From contig NZ_SJOP01000009.1 of the NCBI RefSeq assembly GCF_004331415.1, positions 62,001-126,000 on the forward strand: a DNA stretch of 64,000 bases, in the 5' to 3' direction. The translations under genes and the position numbers were made by a program. The notes beneath the pieces were generated by a model. That model saw only the letters and a program-made list of their open reading frames with translations, did no database searches and was not told the origin of the DNA. Positions 1 to 10,681 of this stretch are shown here, piece by piece (position 1 is the stretch's first letter; every line of letters begins with the position of its first letter). The DNA is from Kosakonia quasisacchari (GTDB taxonomy: Bacteria > Pseudomonadota > Gammaproteobacteria > Enterobacterales > Enterobacteriaceae).

Positions 1-104
1 CCGTCGCCATAGCTCACACGGTATTGCGTGCGCAGGCGGATAACGTCAAAAGAAAATTTTATCAGTAACAAAGCACCCAGCACGGCGTAAAGCGCGCTAA
101 CCAT
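1..104 (-). CDS. yecN: YecN, MAPEG-family membrane protein (N-terminal part only)
   Basis: The first 34 codons of a leftward gene are present and the rest lies outside the window. The start codon occupies 104-102. The peptide begins MVSALYAVLGALLLIKFSFD and continues with a VIRLRTQYRV segment, which I recognise as the start of E. coli YecN, an inner-membrane protein of the MAPEG (eicosanoid/glutathione metabolism) superfamily. The visible part is one hydrophobic segment followed by a basic stretch. Its function in bacteria is not established. Its place next to yecE and yecD matches E. coli. Confidence 0.85.
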   Translation of the reverse strand, partial: MVSALYAVLGALLLIKFSFDVIRLRTQYRVSYGD

Positions 105-156
105 ACTAACTCCCTTTAAGGCTCTGGTGACCGCTTAACAATGATAGGTGGTTCGT

Positions 157-975
157 TCAGAAAAGAGAAGATTGCAGCGGAAGAGAAGGGGCGTCGCCAA
201 CGCCTGGCGCAGCGGCTTGCAAACCCTGCCACAGCGTTTCCACCAGTTCCGGTGCCTGGGCGATATCCGGCGTATGCAAAAATAAATAGGGCGTGATGGT
301 CTGTTCCCACAACGGGAGTTTTTTCAGCCATACGGCAAACAGCTGGCGATTCTGTTCCATATTGTCGCTGCCGATAAAACGCACCATTGGATGGTTGGCG
401 GTTACCAGCGCATGCACCGGTACTTTCGGCTTTTTGCGCTGCGCTTCAATGATCGCTTCACTATGAGGAACAGCGCTATGCACCGGTCGGCTATCAAGGA
501 TCACCCGGTTTACGCCGCGCGCATGTAAGCCCTGATTGAGCGCTTTTTCCTCTTCGCCTTTAGCGAAAAAACTCGGGTGGCGTACTTCAACCCCATAAGT
601 GAAACCTACAGGCAGCGCGTCCAGAAATGACCACAGAGCGGGTAAGTCGCGCGGGCCAAAGGTTGCAGGAAGCTGTAACCAATACTGGCCTATCCGGTTG
701 GCGAGCGGCGACATCCGCGCAAAAAATTCATCAGTAAGATCGCGACAGTTACGCAACGATGCCTGGTGCGAAATGGTGGCGGGAAATTTAAAGCAGAAGC
801 GGAAATCATCCGTGGTTTGTTCGTACCAGCGCGCCACGATCTCGGCTTTCGGTAGGGCGTAGAGCGTGGTATTGCCTTCGACACAATTAAAGTGCCGGGC
901 GTATTCTTCGAGGCTGGTAATACCAAGGCGCACCCATTTCGGGTGCGACCATTGCGGCAGGCCGACATAAATCAT
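157..975 (-). CDS. yecE: YecE, DUF72 family protein
   Basis: A 272-residue protein of the DUF72 family, the same length as E. coli YecE and alike throughout (start [18 protein letters not shown], end LPLQSSLF). The family adopts a TIM-barrel fold; its biochemical function is unknown. The start ATG (975-973) overlaps the stop of yecD in an ATGA arrangement, so the two are translationally coupled in one leftward operon. No truncation or odd feature is seen. Confidence 0.93.
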   Translation of the reverse strand: MIYVGLPQWSHPKWVRLGITSLEEYARHFNCVEGNTTLYALPKAEIVARWYEQTTDDFRFCFKFPATISHQASLRNCRDLTDEFFARMSPLANRIGQYWLQLPATFGPRDLPALWSFLDALPVGFTYGVEVRHPSFFAKGEEEKALNQGLHARGVNRVILDSRPVHSAVPHSEAIIEAQRKKPKVPVHALVTANHPMVRFIGSDNMEQNRQLFAVWLKKLPLWEQTITPYLFLHTPDIAQAPELVETLWQGLQAAAPGVGDAPSLPLQSSLF

Positions 976-1538
976 AACGCGTTAAGGATCTCGTCCGTGC
1001 TGCGAACACGGCTAATGCGCGGGAAGATATGCGACAGGCTGCTCTGATGCTGTTCGCTGCTGCCTGCGCTGCAGGCGTCTTCTGCAATCACCAGTGAAAA
1101 ACCTAATTCCCAGGCGTTGCGCGCGGTAGACTCGACGCCGATATTGGTGGAAATACCACAAAGCACGATGGTATCGATGCCCCGGCGGCGCAGTTGCAAC
1201 TCAAGATCGGTGCCGTAAAAGGCGCCCCACTGGCGTTTGGTCACTTCGATATCGCTCTCTTTTTTGCCCAGAGCCTGCGGGTAAACCCACCAGTTTTCTG
1301 GCAGCGCATGTCCGCCTGTTGCAGCGTCAACCGGCTGTTTCAGCGCTTCGGCAAAATCCGCCGACCAGCCAACGCGCACCAATACAACCGGCGCACCGTT
1401 GGCGCGAAATTTTTCTGCAAGCTTGGCGGCGCGTTGAACAACGTCCTGCGCTGTGTGCGGGCCACCGGCAAAAGGCAGGATGCCTTCTTGTAAATCGATT
1501 ACCACCAGTGCGGTTTTCTCAGCATTGAGCTCCAGCAT
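972..1538 (-). CDS. yecD: YecD, isochorismatase-family hydrolase
   Basis: A 188-residue cysteine hydrolase of the isochorismatase family. The expected catalytic triad is visible as D15 (in VVIDLQEG), K101 (in VTKRQWG) and C127 (in [10 protein letters not shown]). The frame is open further upstream to 1607, but I chose the ATG at 1538 because it gives the E. coli YecD length and has a GGAGTT ribosome binding site just before it. The substrate is not known; the family includes isochorismatases, nicotinamidases and ureidoacrylate hydrolases. It is co-transcribed with yecE and diverges from aspS. Confidence 0.93.
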   Translation of the reverse strand: MLELNAEKTALVVIDLQEGILPFAGGPHTAQDVVQRAAKLAEKFRANGAPVVLVRVGWSADFAEALKQPVDAATGGHALPENWWVYPQALGKKESDIEVTKRQWGAFYGTDLELQLRRRGIDTIVLCGISTNIGVESTARNAWELGFSLVIAEDACSAGSSEQHQSSLSHIFPRISRVRSTDEILNAL

Positions 1539-1674
1539 AATAACTCCTGAAAAATGAATGACGTCGGCGGATACCTTACGCGTTATGTTGGTGCGGACGG
1601 TGTACAAATTTTGTTAAATTTTGTGAGAATGCGCAATAAGCGCGCAGCAAACGCGCGTACAGTCGGTCGCGGGC

Positions 1675-1703
1675 TTATCGTCAGTCAGAATTTCCAGTAT
1701 AAT
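1675..1703 (+). promoter_or_regulatory. Candidate aspS promoter
   Basis: A perfect TATAAT -10 hexamer lies at 1698-1703, about 100 bases before the aspS start. The matching -35 position (about 1675-1680) holds only a weak match. A GC-rich hairpin (GCCTGC, four-base loop, GCAGGC) follows in the leader near 1755-1770. This is sequence reading only; the transcription start is not known. Confidence 0.5.
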
Positions 1704-1805
1704 AGCCCCCTTTTTTCATCCAGTTGTGTCATACGAAAATAGCTGCCACCAGAGTGCCTGCCGCCGCAGGCGGCGGGTCGCGCGCAGCTAATTAAGGGAT
1801 ATCTC

Positions 1806-3584
1806 ATGCGTACAGTATATTGCGGGCAGCTCAATCAGTCCCATGTGGGACAGCAAGTAACGCTTTGTGGGTGGGTCAACCGTCGTCGTGACCTCGGTAG
1901 CCTTATCTTTATTGATATGCGCGATCGTGAAGGTATCGTGCAGGTGTTTTTCGACCCGGACCATCAGGATGCGTTCCAGCTCGCCTCTGAACTGCGTAAT
2001 GAGTTCTGCATTCAGATTACCGGTACCGTACGTGCGCGCGATGGCAAAAACATCAACAAAGATATGGCAACCGGTGAAGTGGAAGTGTTCGCCACTGAGC
2101 TGAATATTATCAACCGCTCTGACGTGCTGCCGCTGGACTCCAACCACGTCAACACTGAAGAAGCGCGTCTGAAATATCGCTACCTTGACTTACGCCGCCC
2201 GGAAATGGCTCAGCGCCTGAAAACCCGCGCGAAGATCACCAGCTTCGTGCGTCGCTTTATGGATGACCACGGTTTCCTCGATATTGAAACGCCAATGCTG
2301 ACCAAAGCGACGCCAGAAGGCGCGCGCGACTATCTCGTGCCTTCGCGTGTACATAAAGGCAAATTCTACGCACTGCCGCAATCTCCGCAGCTGTTCAAAC
2401 AGCTGCTGATGATGTCCGGTTTCGACCGTTACTACCAGATTGTCAAATGCTTCCGCGACGAAGACTTGCGTGCTGACCGCCAGCCGGAATTCACCCAGAT
2501 CGATGTGGAAACCTCCTTTATGACCGCGCCGCAGGTGCGTGAAGTGATGGAAGCGCTGGTACGCGAGCTGTGGCAGGAAATTCGTGGTGTTGATCTGGGC
2601 GACTTCCCGATCATGACTTTCGCCGAAGCCGAGCGCCGTTATGGTTCCGATAAACCAGACCTGCGTAACCCAATGGAGCTGGTGGACGTGGCCGACTTGC
2701 TGAAAGCGGTCGAGTTTAAAGTGTTCTCTGGCCCGGCAAACGACCCGAAAGGCCGCGTTGCTGCGCTGCGTGTGCCAGGTGGCGCACAACTTAGCCGTAA
2801 ACAGATTGACGACTACGGCAAATTCATCGAAATCTACGGGGCGAAAGGCCTTGCTTACATTAAGGTCAACGAAGCGGCAAAAGGACTGGAGGGGATCACC
2901 AGCCCGGTTGCGAAATTCCTGAACGCTGAAATTGTTAGCGCCATCCTTGAACGCACTGGCGCACAAGATGGCGACATGATTTTCTTCGGCGCAGACCACA
3001 AAAAAGTGGTTGCCGATGCGTTGGGTGCGCTGCGTCTGAAACTGGGTAAAGACCTGAATCTGACCGACGAAGCCAAATGGGCGCCGCTGTGGGTGATTGA
3101 CTTCCCGATGTTTGAAGATGACGGCGAAGGCGGTCTGACCGCGATGCATCATCCGTTCACCTCGCCGAAAGATATGACCGCAGCTGAGCTGAAAGCTGCG
3201 CCAGAAGAGGCCGTCGCGAATGCTTACGATATGGTTATCAATGGCTATGAAGTGGGCGGCGGTTCTGTGCGTATCCATAGCGGTGAAATGCAGCAAACAG
3301 TATTCGGCATTCTGGGCATCAATGAGCAGGAACAGCGCGAGAAGTTCGGCTTCCTGCTGGACGCGCTGAAGTACGGTACGCCGCCGCACGCAGGCCTCGC
3401 GTTTGGTCTGGATCGTCTGACCATGCTGCTGACCGGCACCGATAATATCCGTGACGTGATTGCGTTCCCGAAAACCACGGCTGCGGCCTGTCTGTTGACG
3501 GAAGCGCCAAGCTTCGCCAACCCGGCGTCGCTGGCTGAACTGGGTATTTCTGTCGTCAAAAAAGAGACGCCGGAGAATAAATAA
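1806..3584 (+). CDS. aspS: Aspartate--tRNA ligase
   Basis: A cytoplasmic class IIb aminoacyl-tRNA synthetase that charges tRNA-Asp with aspartate. At 592 residues it is within two of the E. coli enzyme. An N-terminal OB-fold anticodon-binding domain (about 1-110) is followed by the catalytic core with QSPQLFKQ near residue 195, motif 2 around [14 protein letters not shown] near 217-230 and motif 3 [12 protein letters not shown] near 530. The bacterial GAD insertion lies between motifs 2 and 3. nudB follows after one base, so the two are probably co-transcribed. Confidence 0.98.
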   Translation: MRTVYCGQLNQSHVGQQVTLCGWVNRRRDLGSLIFIDMRDREGIVQVFFDPDHQDAFQLASELRNEFCIQITGTVRARDGKNINKDMATGEVEVFATELNIINRSDVLPLDSNHVNTEEARLKYRYLDLRRPEMAQRLKTRAKITSFVRRFMDDHGFLDIETPMLTKATPEGARDYLVPSRVHKGKFYALPQSPQLFKQLLMMSGFDRYYQIVKCFRDEDLRADRQPEFTQIDVETSFMTAPQVREVMEALVRELWQEIRGVDLGDFPIMTFAEAERRYGSDKPDLRNPMELVDVADLLKAVEFKVFSGPANDPKGRVAALRVPGGAQLSRKQIDDYGKFIEIYGAKGLAYIKVNEAAKGLEGITSPVAKFLNAEIVSAILERTGAQDGDMIFFGADHKKVVADALGALRLKLGKDLNLTDEAKWAPLWVIDFPMFEDDGEGGLTAMHHPFTSPKDMTAAELKAAPEEAVANAYDMVINGYEVGGGSVRIHSGEMQQTVFGILGINEQEQREKFGFLLDALKYGTPPHAGLAFGLDRLTMLLTGTDNIRDVIAFPKTTAAACLLTEAPSFANPASLAELGISVVKKETPENK

Positions 3585-3585
3585 G

Positions 3586-4029
3586 ATGGCTTTTAAGCAC
3601 CCGGTTTCCGTGCTGGTGGTGATTTACGCCGAGGACACGAAACGGGTGCTGATGTTGCAGCGACGCGACGATCCTGATTTCTGGCAGTCGGTGACCGGCA
3701 GTCTTGAAGCAGGAGAGGTAGCGTCGCAAGCCGCCATGCGTGAAGTAAAGGAAGAGGTCGAGATCGATATTGCTTTCGAGCAACTGACCTTAATCGACTG
3801 TCAGCGCACGGTGGAGTTTGAAATATTTAGTCATTTACGTCATCGCTATGCGCCGGGCGTTACGCACAATACCGAATCCTGGTTTTGTCTTGCGCTGCCC
3901 CATGAACGGCAGATTGTTTTTACTGAACATCTGGCGTACCGCTGGCTTGATGCGCCCGCAGCGGCGGCATTAACCAAGTCATGGAGCAACCGGCAGGCGA
4001 TTGAAGAATTTGTTATTAACGCCGACTAA
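3586..4029 (+). CDS. nudB: Dihydroneopterin triphosphate diphosphatase
   Basis: A Nudix hydrolase that removes pyrophosphate from dihydroneopterin triphosphate in folate synthesis. The Nudix box runs from G38 to E57 (G-x5-E-x7-REVKEE); the usual final glycine of the box is replaced by glutamate (EEVEI), and E. coli NudB also departs from the consensus there. It is 147 residues against 150 in E. coli, with a short divergent N-terminus (MAFKHPVS). It begins one base after the aspS stop, implying coupling. Confidence 0.95.
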   Translation: MAFKHPVSVLVVIYAEDTKRVLMLQRRDDPDFWQSVTGSLEAGEVASQAAMREVKEEVEIDIAFEQLTLIDCQRTVEFEIFSHLRHRYAPGVTHNTESWFCLALPHERQIVFTEHLAYRWLDAPAAAALTKSWSNRQAIEEFVINAD

Positions 4030-4175
4030 TTTCCCTGGAATTTCAATTCTCAGGAAGGTGGCAATCCCCGGCGTCGCCAGCAGCTTACTGTGGTAAGGAG
4101 CGGGCGCGAACGGGAGCAGCCAACGCGCCTGAGGGCTGAAAGCCGCCGGGAAAAGGCTTTATTGGAGAGTTTTTT

Positions 4176-4916
4176 ATGGCAGGTCATAGTAAATGGGCCA
4201 ACACCAAACACCGCAAAGCGGCACAGGATGCTAAACGCGGTAAGATTTTTACCAAAATCATCCGTGAACTGGTAACGGCTGCTCGTCTGGGCGGTGGTGA
4301 TATCGGTTCTAACCCGCGTCTGCGTGCGGCGGTTGATAAAGCGCTGTCTAACAACATGACCCGCGACACCTTAAACCGTGCAATCGCGCGTGGTGTGGGT
4401 GGTGATGATGACGCGAACATGGAAACCATCATTTATGAAGGTTATGGTCCTGGCGGCACGGCGGTGATGGTGGAGTGTCTGAGTGACAATCGCAACCGTA
4501 CCGTGGCGGAAGTGCGTCATGCTTTCAGCAAATGCGGTGGTAACCTCGGTACCGACGGTTCTGTCGCGTATCTGTTCAGCAAAAAAGGGGTTATCTCCTT
4601 CGACGCTGGCGACGAAGACACCATTATGGAAGCAGCGCTGGAAGCCGGTGCTGAAGACGTAGTGACGTTTGATGATGGCGCAATCGACGTTTACACCGCG
4701 TGGGAAGAGATGGGTGCGGTGCGTGACGCACTGGAAGCCGCGGGTCTGAAAGCGGACAACGCTGAAGTCGCCATGATCCCGTCGACCAAAGCCGATATGG
4801 ATGCAGAAACTGCGCCGAAACTGCTGCGTCTGATCGATATGCTGGAAGATTGCGACGATGTGCAGGAGGTTTACCACAATGGTGAGATCTCTGATGAGGT
4901 TGCGGCGACACTCTAA
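4176..4916 (+). CDS. yebC: YebC/TACO1-family protein
   Basis: A 246-residue protein of the YebC family, same length and ends as E. coli (start [18 protein letters not shown]). The family was long annotated as a transcriptional regulator; more recent work on relatives links it to helping ribosomes translate proline-rich stretches. The start ATG is preceded by TTGGAGAG. It sits just upstream of ruvC with a 37-base gap, the conserved enterobacterial arrangement. Confidence 0.96.
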   Translation: MAGHSKWANTKHRKAAQDAKRGKIFTKIIRELVTAARLGGGDIGSNPRLRAAVDKALSNNMTRDTLNRAIARGVGGDDDANMETIIYEGYGPGGTAVMVECLSDNRNRTVAEVRHAFSKCGGNLGTDGSVAYLFSKKGVISFDAGDEDTIMEAALEAGAEDVVTFDDGAIDVYTAWEEMGAVRDALEAAGLKADNAEVAMIPSTKADMDAETAPKLLRLIDMLEDCDDVQEVYHNGEISDEVAATL

Positions 4917-4953
4917 TGTCGCTGATTAACTCGCCTGTAACCGGAGACGCATA

Positions 4954-5475
4954 ATGGCGATCATTCTCGGTATCGATCCGGGTTCGCGCGTCACCGGTTA
5001 TGGCGTGATCCGCCAGACGGGGCGGCAACTGACTTATCTGGGCAGTGGCTGTATCCGTACCAAAGTGGATGATTTGCCGTCGCGTCTGAAGCTGATTTAT
5101 GCGGGCGTGACGGAGATCATTACCCAGTTCCAGCCGGATTTTTTCGCTATCGAACAAGTCTTTATGGCGAAAAACGCCGATTCGGCACTCAAGCTGGGAC
5201 AGGCACGCGGTGTGGCGATTGTTGCCGCCGTGAATCAGGATTTACCGGTGTTTGAATATGCCGCACGGCAGGTAAAACAGACGGTGGTTGGCATTGGGAG
5301 CGCGGAAAAAAGCCAGGTGCAGCATATGGTGCGCACGTTGCTGAAACTGCCCGCCAACCCGCAGGCGGATGCTGCAGATGCGCTGGCTATCGCCATTACG
5401 CATTGCCATGTCAGCCAAAATGCTTTGCAGGTGAGCAGCACAAGGCTCAATCTGGCTCGCGGACGATTACGCTAA
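4954..5475 (+). CDS. ruvC: Crossover junction endodeoxyribonuclease RuvC
   Basis: The Holliday-junction resolvase, a 173-residue RNase H-fold nuclease acting as a dimer with RuvAB in recombinational repair. The four catalytic acids are visible (numbering with Met): D8 in [13 protein letters not shown]67 in FFAIEQVF, and D139 and D142 in [11 protein letters not shown]. It follows yebC. It is separated from ruvAB by an accessory divergent pair that replaces the single yebB of E. coli. A strong terminator starts at its stop codon. Confidence 0.98.
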   Translation: MAIILGIDPGSRVTGYGVIRQTGRQLTYLGSGCIRTKVDDLPSRLKLIYAGVTEIITQFQPDFFAIEQVFMAKNADSALKLGQARGVAIVAAVNQDLPVFEYAARQVKQTVVGIGSAEKSQVQHMVRTLLKLPANPQADAADALAIAITHCHVSQNALQVSSTRLNLARGRLR

Positions 5476-5503
5476 AAAGCGCCGGTTTACCGGCGCTTTT
5501 TTT
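5474..5503. terminator. Bidirectional terminator between ruvC and the XRE gene
   Basis: AAAAAGCGCCGG, loop TTTA, CCGGCGCTTTTT form a 12-base-pair symmetric hairpin with A and T tracts on the two sides, so it can end transcription in both directions. It overlaps the stop codons of the convergent ruvC (5473-5475) and the regulator gene (5504-5502). Confidence 0.9.
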
Positions 5504-6320
5504 ATAGCAGCGAACTTATCTTGCGCGCGTCCTCGTCGGTTGATGGGTTATAGACCACCATTGTCAGGTCCGGTTGCCCTTCCACCGAAAAACTCGAGAA
5601 CTCCAGCGACAACCTACCGACAGCGCCATGCAGCAGGATCTTGGTGCCTTCTTCCATTACGTCTATATCATTATTCTGCCAGAGTTCGGCGAACTCAGCA
5701 GAAGCCGCGCTGAGCTCTTCGACCAGCGGACGAATTTCAATCGACGCACCCGCGCGGGTTGCGTCTGCGCGAAATGCGGCAACCAGAAAGCGGGCGAGCG
5801 AATGCCAGTCTACCTGCGCGGCGCGTGCCTGAGGATTAAGAAAAATGCGCCGCAGAATATTACGTTCATGTGCGGGCTGACTGGGGTAATCGGATAACAC
5901 CACCGTAGCGGCTTTGTTCCAGGCGAGCACATCCCATGTTGCATTGCGGATCATCGCCGGGCTCAGGTGCATACAGTCCAGCACCTTTTGCAGCCTTTCC
6001 GTCACTGTCCCCCTGGACATGGAAAGCATGCCCGGTGCGCGGCCTAATGCCAGATGAAAAATGTGTTCGCGTTCGCGCTCGGAAAGACGTAGCGCCTGAC
6101 AAATGCGTTCCAGCACTTCTGCTGAAGGCGTACCTCCTCGCCCTTGCTCAAGCCAGGTGTACCAGGTGGCGCTAATACAGGCCAGATGCGCCACCTCTTC
6201 ACGACGCAGCCCTGGCGTTCGTCGCCGCGCGGTATGAAAACCCAGCGCCACAGGATCAAGTTGCGCCCGGCGCGATTTCAGGTAACTGCCCAGATCTTTA
6301 GGCTGAGTAACGCTCTGCAT
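5502..6320 (-). CDS. XRE-family regulator with MmyB-like ligand-binding domain
   Basis: A 272-residue transcription factor. Residues about 10-85 form an XRE-type helix-turn-helix (RRRTPGLRREEVAHLACIS, then WYTWLEQGRG). The remainder matches the MmyB-like sensory domain that follows this helix-turn-helix in many actinobacterial and proteobacterial regulators (RNATWDVLAWNKAA, RNILRRIFLNP). Such regulators often sit divergent to, and repress, an oxidoreductase gene, as here with the SDR gene at 6416. Ligand unknown. E. coli has no such gene between ruvC and ruvA, so this is an accessory insertion. Confidence 0.85.
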   Translation of the reverse strand: MQSVTQPKDLGSYLKSRRAQLDPVALGFHTARRRTPGLRREEVAHLACISATWYTWLEQGRGGTPSAEVLERICQALRLSEREREHIFHLALGRAPGMLSMSRGTVTERLQKVLDCMHLSPAMIRNATWDVLAWNKAATVVLSDYPSQPAHERNILRRIFLNPQARAAQVDWHSLARFLVAAFRADATRAGASIEIRPLVEELSAASAEFAELWQNNDIDVMEEGTKILLHGAVGRLSLEFSSFSVEGQPDLTMVVYNPSTDEDARKISSLL

Positions 6321-6329
6321 CCTGTTAGT

Positions 6330-6381
6330 CCTTATACCCCGATAAAGTCACTACTTTTCACTACCACGGATATTTATAAGG
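6330..6381. promoter_or_regulatory. Candidate operator region between the divergent regulator and SDR genes
   Basis: The 95-base gap between the two starts holds CACTAC twice (6349-6354 and 6359-6364), a ten-base spacing that places both on one face of the helix. It also holds an outer inverted pair, CCTTATA at 6330-6336 and TATAAGG at 6375-6381, that could supply opposing -10 elements. Binding by the XRE protein is inferred from position alone. Confidence 0.35.
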
Positions 6382-6415
6382 ATAACGGCGCGAGTCAACA
6401 TCAGGAGGCACACGC

Positions 6416-7297
6416 ATGCATGTTTTTCTAACGGGCGCGACCGGTTGGGTCGGCGCAAAAGTGGCGGCAGAACTGATTGCTGCCGGGCACCAGGTGAGTG
6501 GCCTGGCAAGAAATGCGGACAAAGCACAAGCGTTGCTGGCCGCAGGGGGGCAGGTCATTGCCGGAACGCTGGACGATCATTCCGTTTTGTTTGACGCGGC
6601 TTCGTGTGCGGATGCGGTGATCCATACCGCCTTTAATCACGACTTTTCCCGTTTTGCGGAAAATTGCGAACAGGACAGGCGCGCCATTGAAGTCATGGGG
6701 GAAGCGCTACTCGGTAGCGAACGCCCGTTACTGGTGACCTCGGGGCTGGCAAGGTTGGTTCAAGGGCGGGCAGCAACTGAAAAGGATAAACCTGTTAGCG
6801 ACCCGAATTACCTGCGCCGTTCCGAATTTGCGGCACAGGATCTGGTCGAAAAAGGTGTCCGGACTGCCAGCGTGCGCTTGGCACCAACGGTTCATGGGGT
6901 AGGTGATCACGGTTTTATCCCGATGTTGATCGCGCTGGCGAAGAAAACCGGTGTATCAGCCTGGCCGGGTGAGGGCAATAATCGCTGGGCGGCGGTGCAC
7001 CGCCTGGATGCCGCGAAGGTCTACCGGCTGGCACTGGAAAGTGGCGTAACGGAAACGGTGTACCATGCGGTAGCGGAGGAGGGGATTCCCATGCGGGAAA
7101 TTGCTATCGCCATTGGCAATATGCTGGGCCTGCCCGCTGAATCACGTGATGCAGAACATTTTGGCTGGTTTGCCACCTTTGCCGCCGCGGATATGTCGGC
7201 GACCAGCGAGCGAACCCGTGACGTTTTAGGTTGGCAGCCTGCGCAATGCGATTTGCTGACCGATCTTGCGGATGCGGCCTATTACGCGAATTCCTGA
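6416..7297 (+). CDS. SDR-family NAD(P)-dependent oxidoreductase
   Basis: A 293-residue extended short-chain dehydrogenase/epimerase-like protein. The Rossmann dinucleotide motif GATGWVG is at residues 7-13, with a conserved [13 protein letters not shown] segment near 200 typical of NAD-dependent epimerase relatives. An AGGAGG ribosome binding site sits ten bases before the ATG. The classic YxxxK pair is not obvious (PNYLRRSEF is the nearest), so catalytic type is uncertain. Divergent from the XRE regulator, its likely controller. Substrate not recognised. Confidence 0.82.
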   Translation: MHVFLTGATGWVGAKVAAELIAAGHQVSGLARNADKAQALLAAGGQVIAGTLDDHSVLFDAASCADAVIHTAFNHDFSRFAENCEQDRRAIEVMGEALLGSERPLLVTSGLARLVQGRAATEKDKPVSDPNYLRRSEFAAQDLVEKGVRTASVRLAPTVHGVGDHGFIPMLIALAKKTGVSAWPGEGNNRWAAVHRLDAAKVYRLALESGVTETVYHAVAEEGIPMREIAIAIGNMLGLPAESRDAEHFGWFATFAAADMSATSERTRDVLGWQPAQCDLLTDLADAAYYANS

Positions 7298-7326
7298 ACC
7301 ACGCTCGCGTTTTCCTGTATATTCGG

Positions 7327-7342
7327 CTGGATATCTATCCAG
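7327..7342 (+). promoter_or_regulatory. LexA operator (SOS box) of ruvAB
   Basis: CTGGATATCTATCCAG is a near-perfect palindrome of the CTG-N10-CAG type and, as I recall it, is identical to the E. coli ruvA LexA box. A TATGAT -10 element follows at 7351-7356, so the box covers the -35 region. This keeps ruvAB under SOS control independently of the inserted SDR gene that ends 29 bases earlier. Confidence 0.88.
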
Positions 7343-7395
7343 CCTTTTTTTATGATACGGCATTACACTTTCAGCCGTTAACGCAGGAGCGTCAC

Positions 7396-8007
7396 GTGAT
7401 AGGCAGACTCAGAGGCATCATTGTAGAAAAACAACCCCCATTGGTTCTGCTGGAAGTAGGGGGCGTAGGATATGAAGTCCATATGCCTATGACCTGCTTT
7501 TACGAGCTCCCGGACGCTGGAAAAGAGGCGGTTGTTTTTACACAATTTGTGGTACGCGAAGATGCTCAGCTGTTGTACGGCTTTAATAACAAGCAGGAAC
7601 GGACGCTGTTTCGTGAGCTCATCAAAACCAATGGCGTTGGGCCAAAGCTGGCGCTGGCGATTCTGTCCGGCATGTCGGCGCAGCAGTTTGTCAACGCGGT
7701 TGAACGTGAAGATCCTGCAGCGCTGATCAAATTACCTGGCATCGGGAAGAAAACCGCCGAGCGTTTGATTGTCGAGATGAAAGATCGCTTTAAAGGCTTA
7801 CACGGCGATCTCTTCACTCCGGCCGCCGATTTAGTACTGGCCTCTCCGGCAAGCCCGGCGACGGATGATGCGGAACAAGAAGCCGTTGCTGCGCTGGTGG
7901 CGTTGGGCTATAAACCTCAGGAAGCCAGCCGGATGATAAGTAAGATTGTGCGTCCGGATGCCAACAGTGAAACCCTGATCCGTGAAGCGCTGCGCGCGGC
8001 ATTGTGA
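7396..8007 (+). CDS. ruvA: Holliday junction ATP-dependent DNA helicase, RuvA subunit
   Basis: RuvA binds four-way DNA junctions as a tetramer and loads RuvB for branch migration. The frame is open from 7231, but the GTG at 7396 gives the E. coli start ([15 protein letters not shown]) and length (203 residues), with AGGAG six bases before it. Residues about 1-64 are the OB fold, followed by two helix-hairpin-helix motifs ([14 protein letters not shown] and [16 protein letters not shown]) and the C-terminal RuvB-contact domain. ruvB follows after eight bases. Confidence 0.97.
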   Translation: MIGRLRGIIVEKQPPLVLLEVGGVGYEVHMPMTCFYELPDAGKEAVVFTQFVVREDAQLLYGFNNKQERTLFRELIKTNGVGPKLALAILSGMSAQQFVNAVEREDPAALIKLPGIGKKTAERLIVEMKDRFKGLHGDLFTPAADLVLASPASPATDDAEQEAVAALVALGYKPQEASRMISKIVRPDANSETLIREALRAAL

Positions 8008-8012
8008 GGTAG

Positions 8013-9023
<1,011 letters not shown>

Positions 9024-9026
<3 letters not shown>

Positions 9027-9068
9027 CGCGAAAGGCCGGAGAGCATTTGCTTCCGGCCTTTCGCGTTA
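9024..9068. terminator. Bidirectional terminator shared by ruvB and znuB
   Basis: A perfect 17-base inverted repeat (TAACGCGAAAGGCCGGA at 9024-9040 and its complement at 9052-9068) with an 11-base loop that can itself pair (AGCA/TGCT). The outermost TAA of each arm is the stop codon of the gene on that side. It lacks long T tracts, so termination strength is inferred from stem stability. Confidence 0.75.
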
Positions 9069-9851
9069 GCTGGCGGGTTTCTTCATCATGCTGAAGATAA
9101 ACAGCAGCGCCGCGCACAACACCACGGATGGGCCAGCGGGCGTGTCATAAAAGGCCGAAAATGTCAGTCCGCCAGTCACGGCGATCATCCCGATACCGAC
9201 CGCGATGCCCGCCATTTGCTCCGGTGTACGAGCGAAGCGTCGCGCCGTCGCGGCAGGAATAATCAGCAGTGAGGTGATGATCAGGGCACCCACGAATTTC
9301 ATGGCAACGCCAATGGTTAATGCGGTAATCAGCATCAGCAGCAGCTTCACTCGTTGAAGCTTAACGCCGTCAACAAATGCCAGCTCGGGGCTAATGGTCA
9401 TAGACAGCAGATTGCGCCATTGCCAGAACAACATCCCCAGCACCACAACAACGCCCAGGGCGATCGCCACCAAGTCGCCTGGCGTCACTGCCAGTAAGTC
9501 CCCGAACAAATAGGCCATTAAATCGACACGGATATTTGACATCAGGCTGACAACAACCAGACCAAGCGATAGTGCGCTGTGCGCCATGATTCCCAGCAGA
9601 GTATCAATTGCCAGATGTGGCCGTTTTTCCAGCCACACCAGTCCGGCGGCCAGCAGCAACGTAACGGCGATCACTGCATAAAATGGGTTTACATCCAGCA
9701 ATAATCCGAAAGCGACACCCAACAGAGAAGCATGCGCGAGCGTATCGCCGAAATATGACATTCTCCGCCAGACGACAAATGAACCCAACGGGCCCGCCGC
9801 ACAGGCGAGCATAACCCCGGCAAGCCAGCCGGGCAGTAACAATTCAATCAT
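9066..9851 (-). CDS. znuB: Zinc ABC transporter permease ZnuB
   Basis: The membrane permease of the high-affinity zinc importer ZnuABC, 261 residues, with the many hydrophobic segments expected for the ABC-3 family. The start overlaps the znuC stop by an ATGA, indicating tight coupling in the leftward znuCB operon. It partners with ZnuC (ATPase) and periplasmic ZnuA encoded divergently. Expression is expected under zinc-limiting conditions through Zur. Confidence 0.97.
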   Translation of the reverse strand: MIELLLPGWLAGVMLACAAGPLGSFVVWRRMSYFGDTLAHASLLGVAFGLLLDVNPFYAVIAVTLLLAAGLVWLEKRPHLAIDTLLGIMAHSALSLGLVVVSLMSNIRVDLMAYLFGDLLAVTPGDLVAIALGVVVVLGMLFWQWRNLLSMTISPELAFVDGVKLQRVKLLLMLITALTIGVAMKFVGALIITSLLIIPAATARRFARTPEQMAGIAVGIGMIAVTGGLTFSAFYDTPAGPSVVLCAALLFIFSMMKKPAS

Positions 9852-10603
9852 GAGTGTCCATTACCCTGACGCAGCACAATGCGGCCTTGTAAATCGTGGC
9901 GGTGGTTGTGATTGTGGCGATAAATTCCCAACTGTTCTGCACCACGCTGGCCGAACATGGAGATAAATTCCGGGTGCATCGAAACCACTTCCGGCGTTCC
10001 GGAACAACAAATATGGTGATTCAGGCAGAGCACTTCATCAGTCTTTGCCATAACCAGATGCAGATCGTGAGACACCATCAGTACAGCGCAGTCCAGCTCT
10101 TTACGCAGCTGGTCTATCAGGTTGTACAGCGCCACTTGCCCATTGACATCAACGCCCTGGGTTGGCTCATCAAGAACCAGCAATTGCGGGCGATTAAGCA
10201 GAGCTCGCGCCAATAATACGCGCTGGGTTTCGCCACCAGACAGTTTTTGCATTGGCGCATCGACCAGATGTGCAGCCTGCACACGTTTCAGCGCGGGAAC
10301 AATATCGTCCTTACTTGTGCCCGGCCGGAGACGCATAAAACGGCCAACGGTGAGTGGCAAGGTAGCGTCAAGGTGTAACTTCTGCGGCACATATCCAATG
10401 TGCAGCGTTTTGTCACGCTTGATCAACCCGGAGTCGGGTGCTACCAGCCCAAGCACAACGCGCACCAGCGTTGATTTGCCCGCGCCATTAGGGCCCAGCA
10501 GGGTTAAAATTTTACCGGCGCGTAAATTCAGCGAAATATCAGACAGGACGCGCCGTTGGCCGAATGCGACGGTGACATTTTCGAGCGTTACAAGATTCGT
10601 CAT
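9848..10603 (-). CDS. znuC: Zinc ABC transporter ATP-binding protein ZnuC
   Basis: The ATPase of the zinc importer, 251 residues from the ATG at 10603, matching E. coli in length. Walker A is at residues 37-45 (GPNGAGKST), the signature is [16 protein letters not shown] and Walker B is LLVLDEP. The C-terminus is histidine-rich ([13 protein letters not shown]), as in E. coli, and may bind zinc. An in-frame extension to 10654 would run through the Zur operator and is unlikely. Confidence 0.97.
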   Translation of the reverse strand: MTNLVTLENVTVAFGQRRVLSDISLNLRAGKILTLLGPNGAGKSTLVRVVLGLVAPDSGLIKRDKTLHIGYVPQKLHLDATLPLTVGRFMRLRPGTSKDDIVPALKRVQAAHLVDAPMQKLSGGETQRVLLARALLNRPQLLVLDEPTQGVDVNGQVALYNLIDQLRKELDCAVLMVSHDLHLVMAKTDEVLCLNHHICCSGTPEVVSMHPEFISMFGQRGAEQLGIYRHNHNHRHDLQGRIVLRQGNGHS

Positions 10604-10630
10604 AGCATTTATGGGGTTGCACAAGTTGTC

Positions 10631-10653
10631 GAATGTTATAATATCACACTCCA
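10631..10653. promoter_or_regulatory. Zur operator of the znuCB/znuA divergent promoter
   Basis: The AT-rich dyad around TGTTATAATATCACA lies midway between the divergent znuC and znuA starts (78 bases apart). It closely resembles the E. coli Zur box in the same place (TGTTATAATATCACAC). Zinc-loaded Zur binding here would repress both transcription units. Confidence 0.85.
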
Positions 10654-10681
10654 CTTATTCATTACGATTAATAGTCGCATT

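Noticed and set aside
2190..3389. A 399-codon open frame antisense to aspS
   Set aside because: It mirrors the coding strand of a clearly real synthetase gene, has no family resemblance and arises from codon bias.
10556..10681. Longer ZnuA start
   Set aside because: The extension runs through znuC and the Zur operator and precedes a complete signal peptide.
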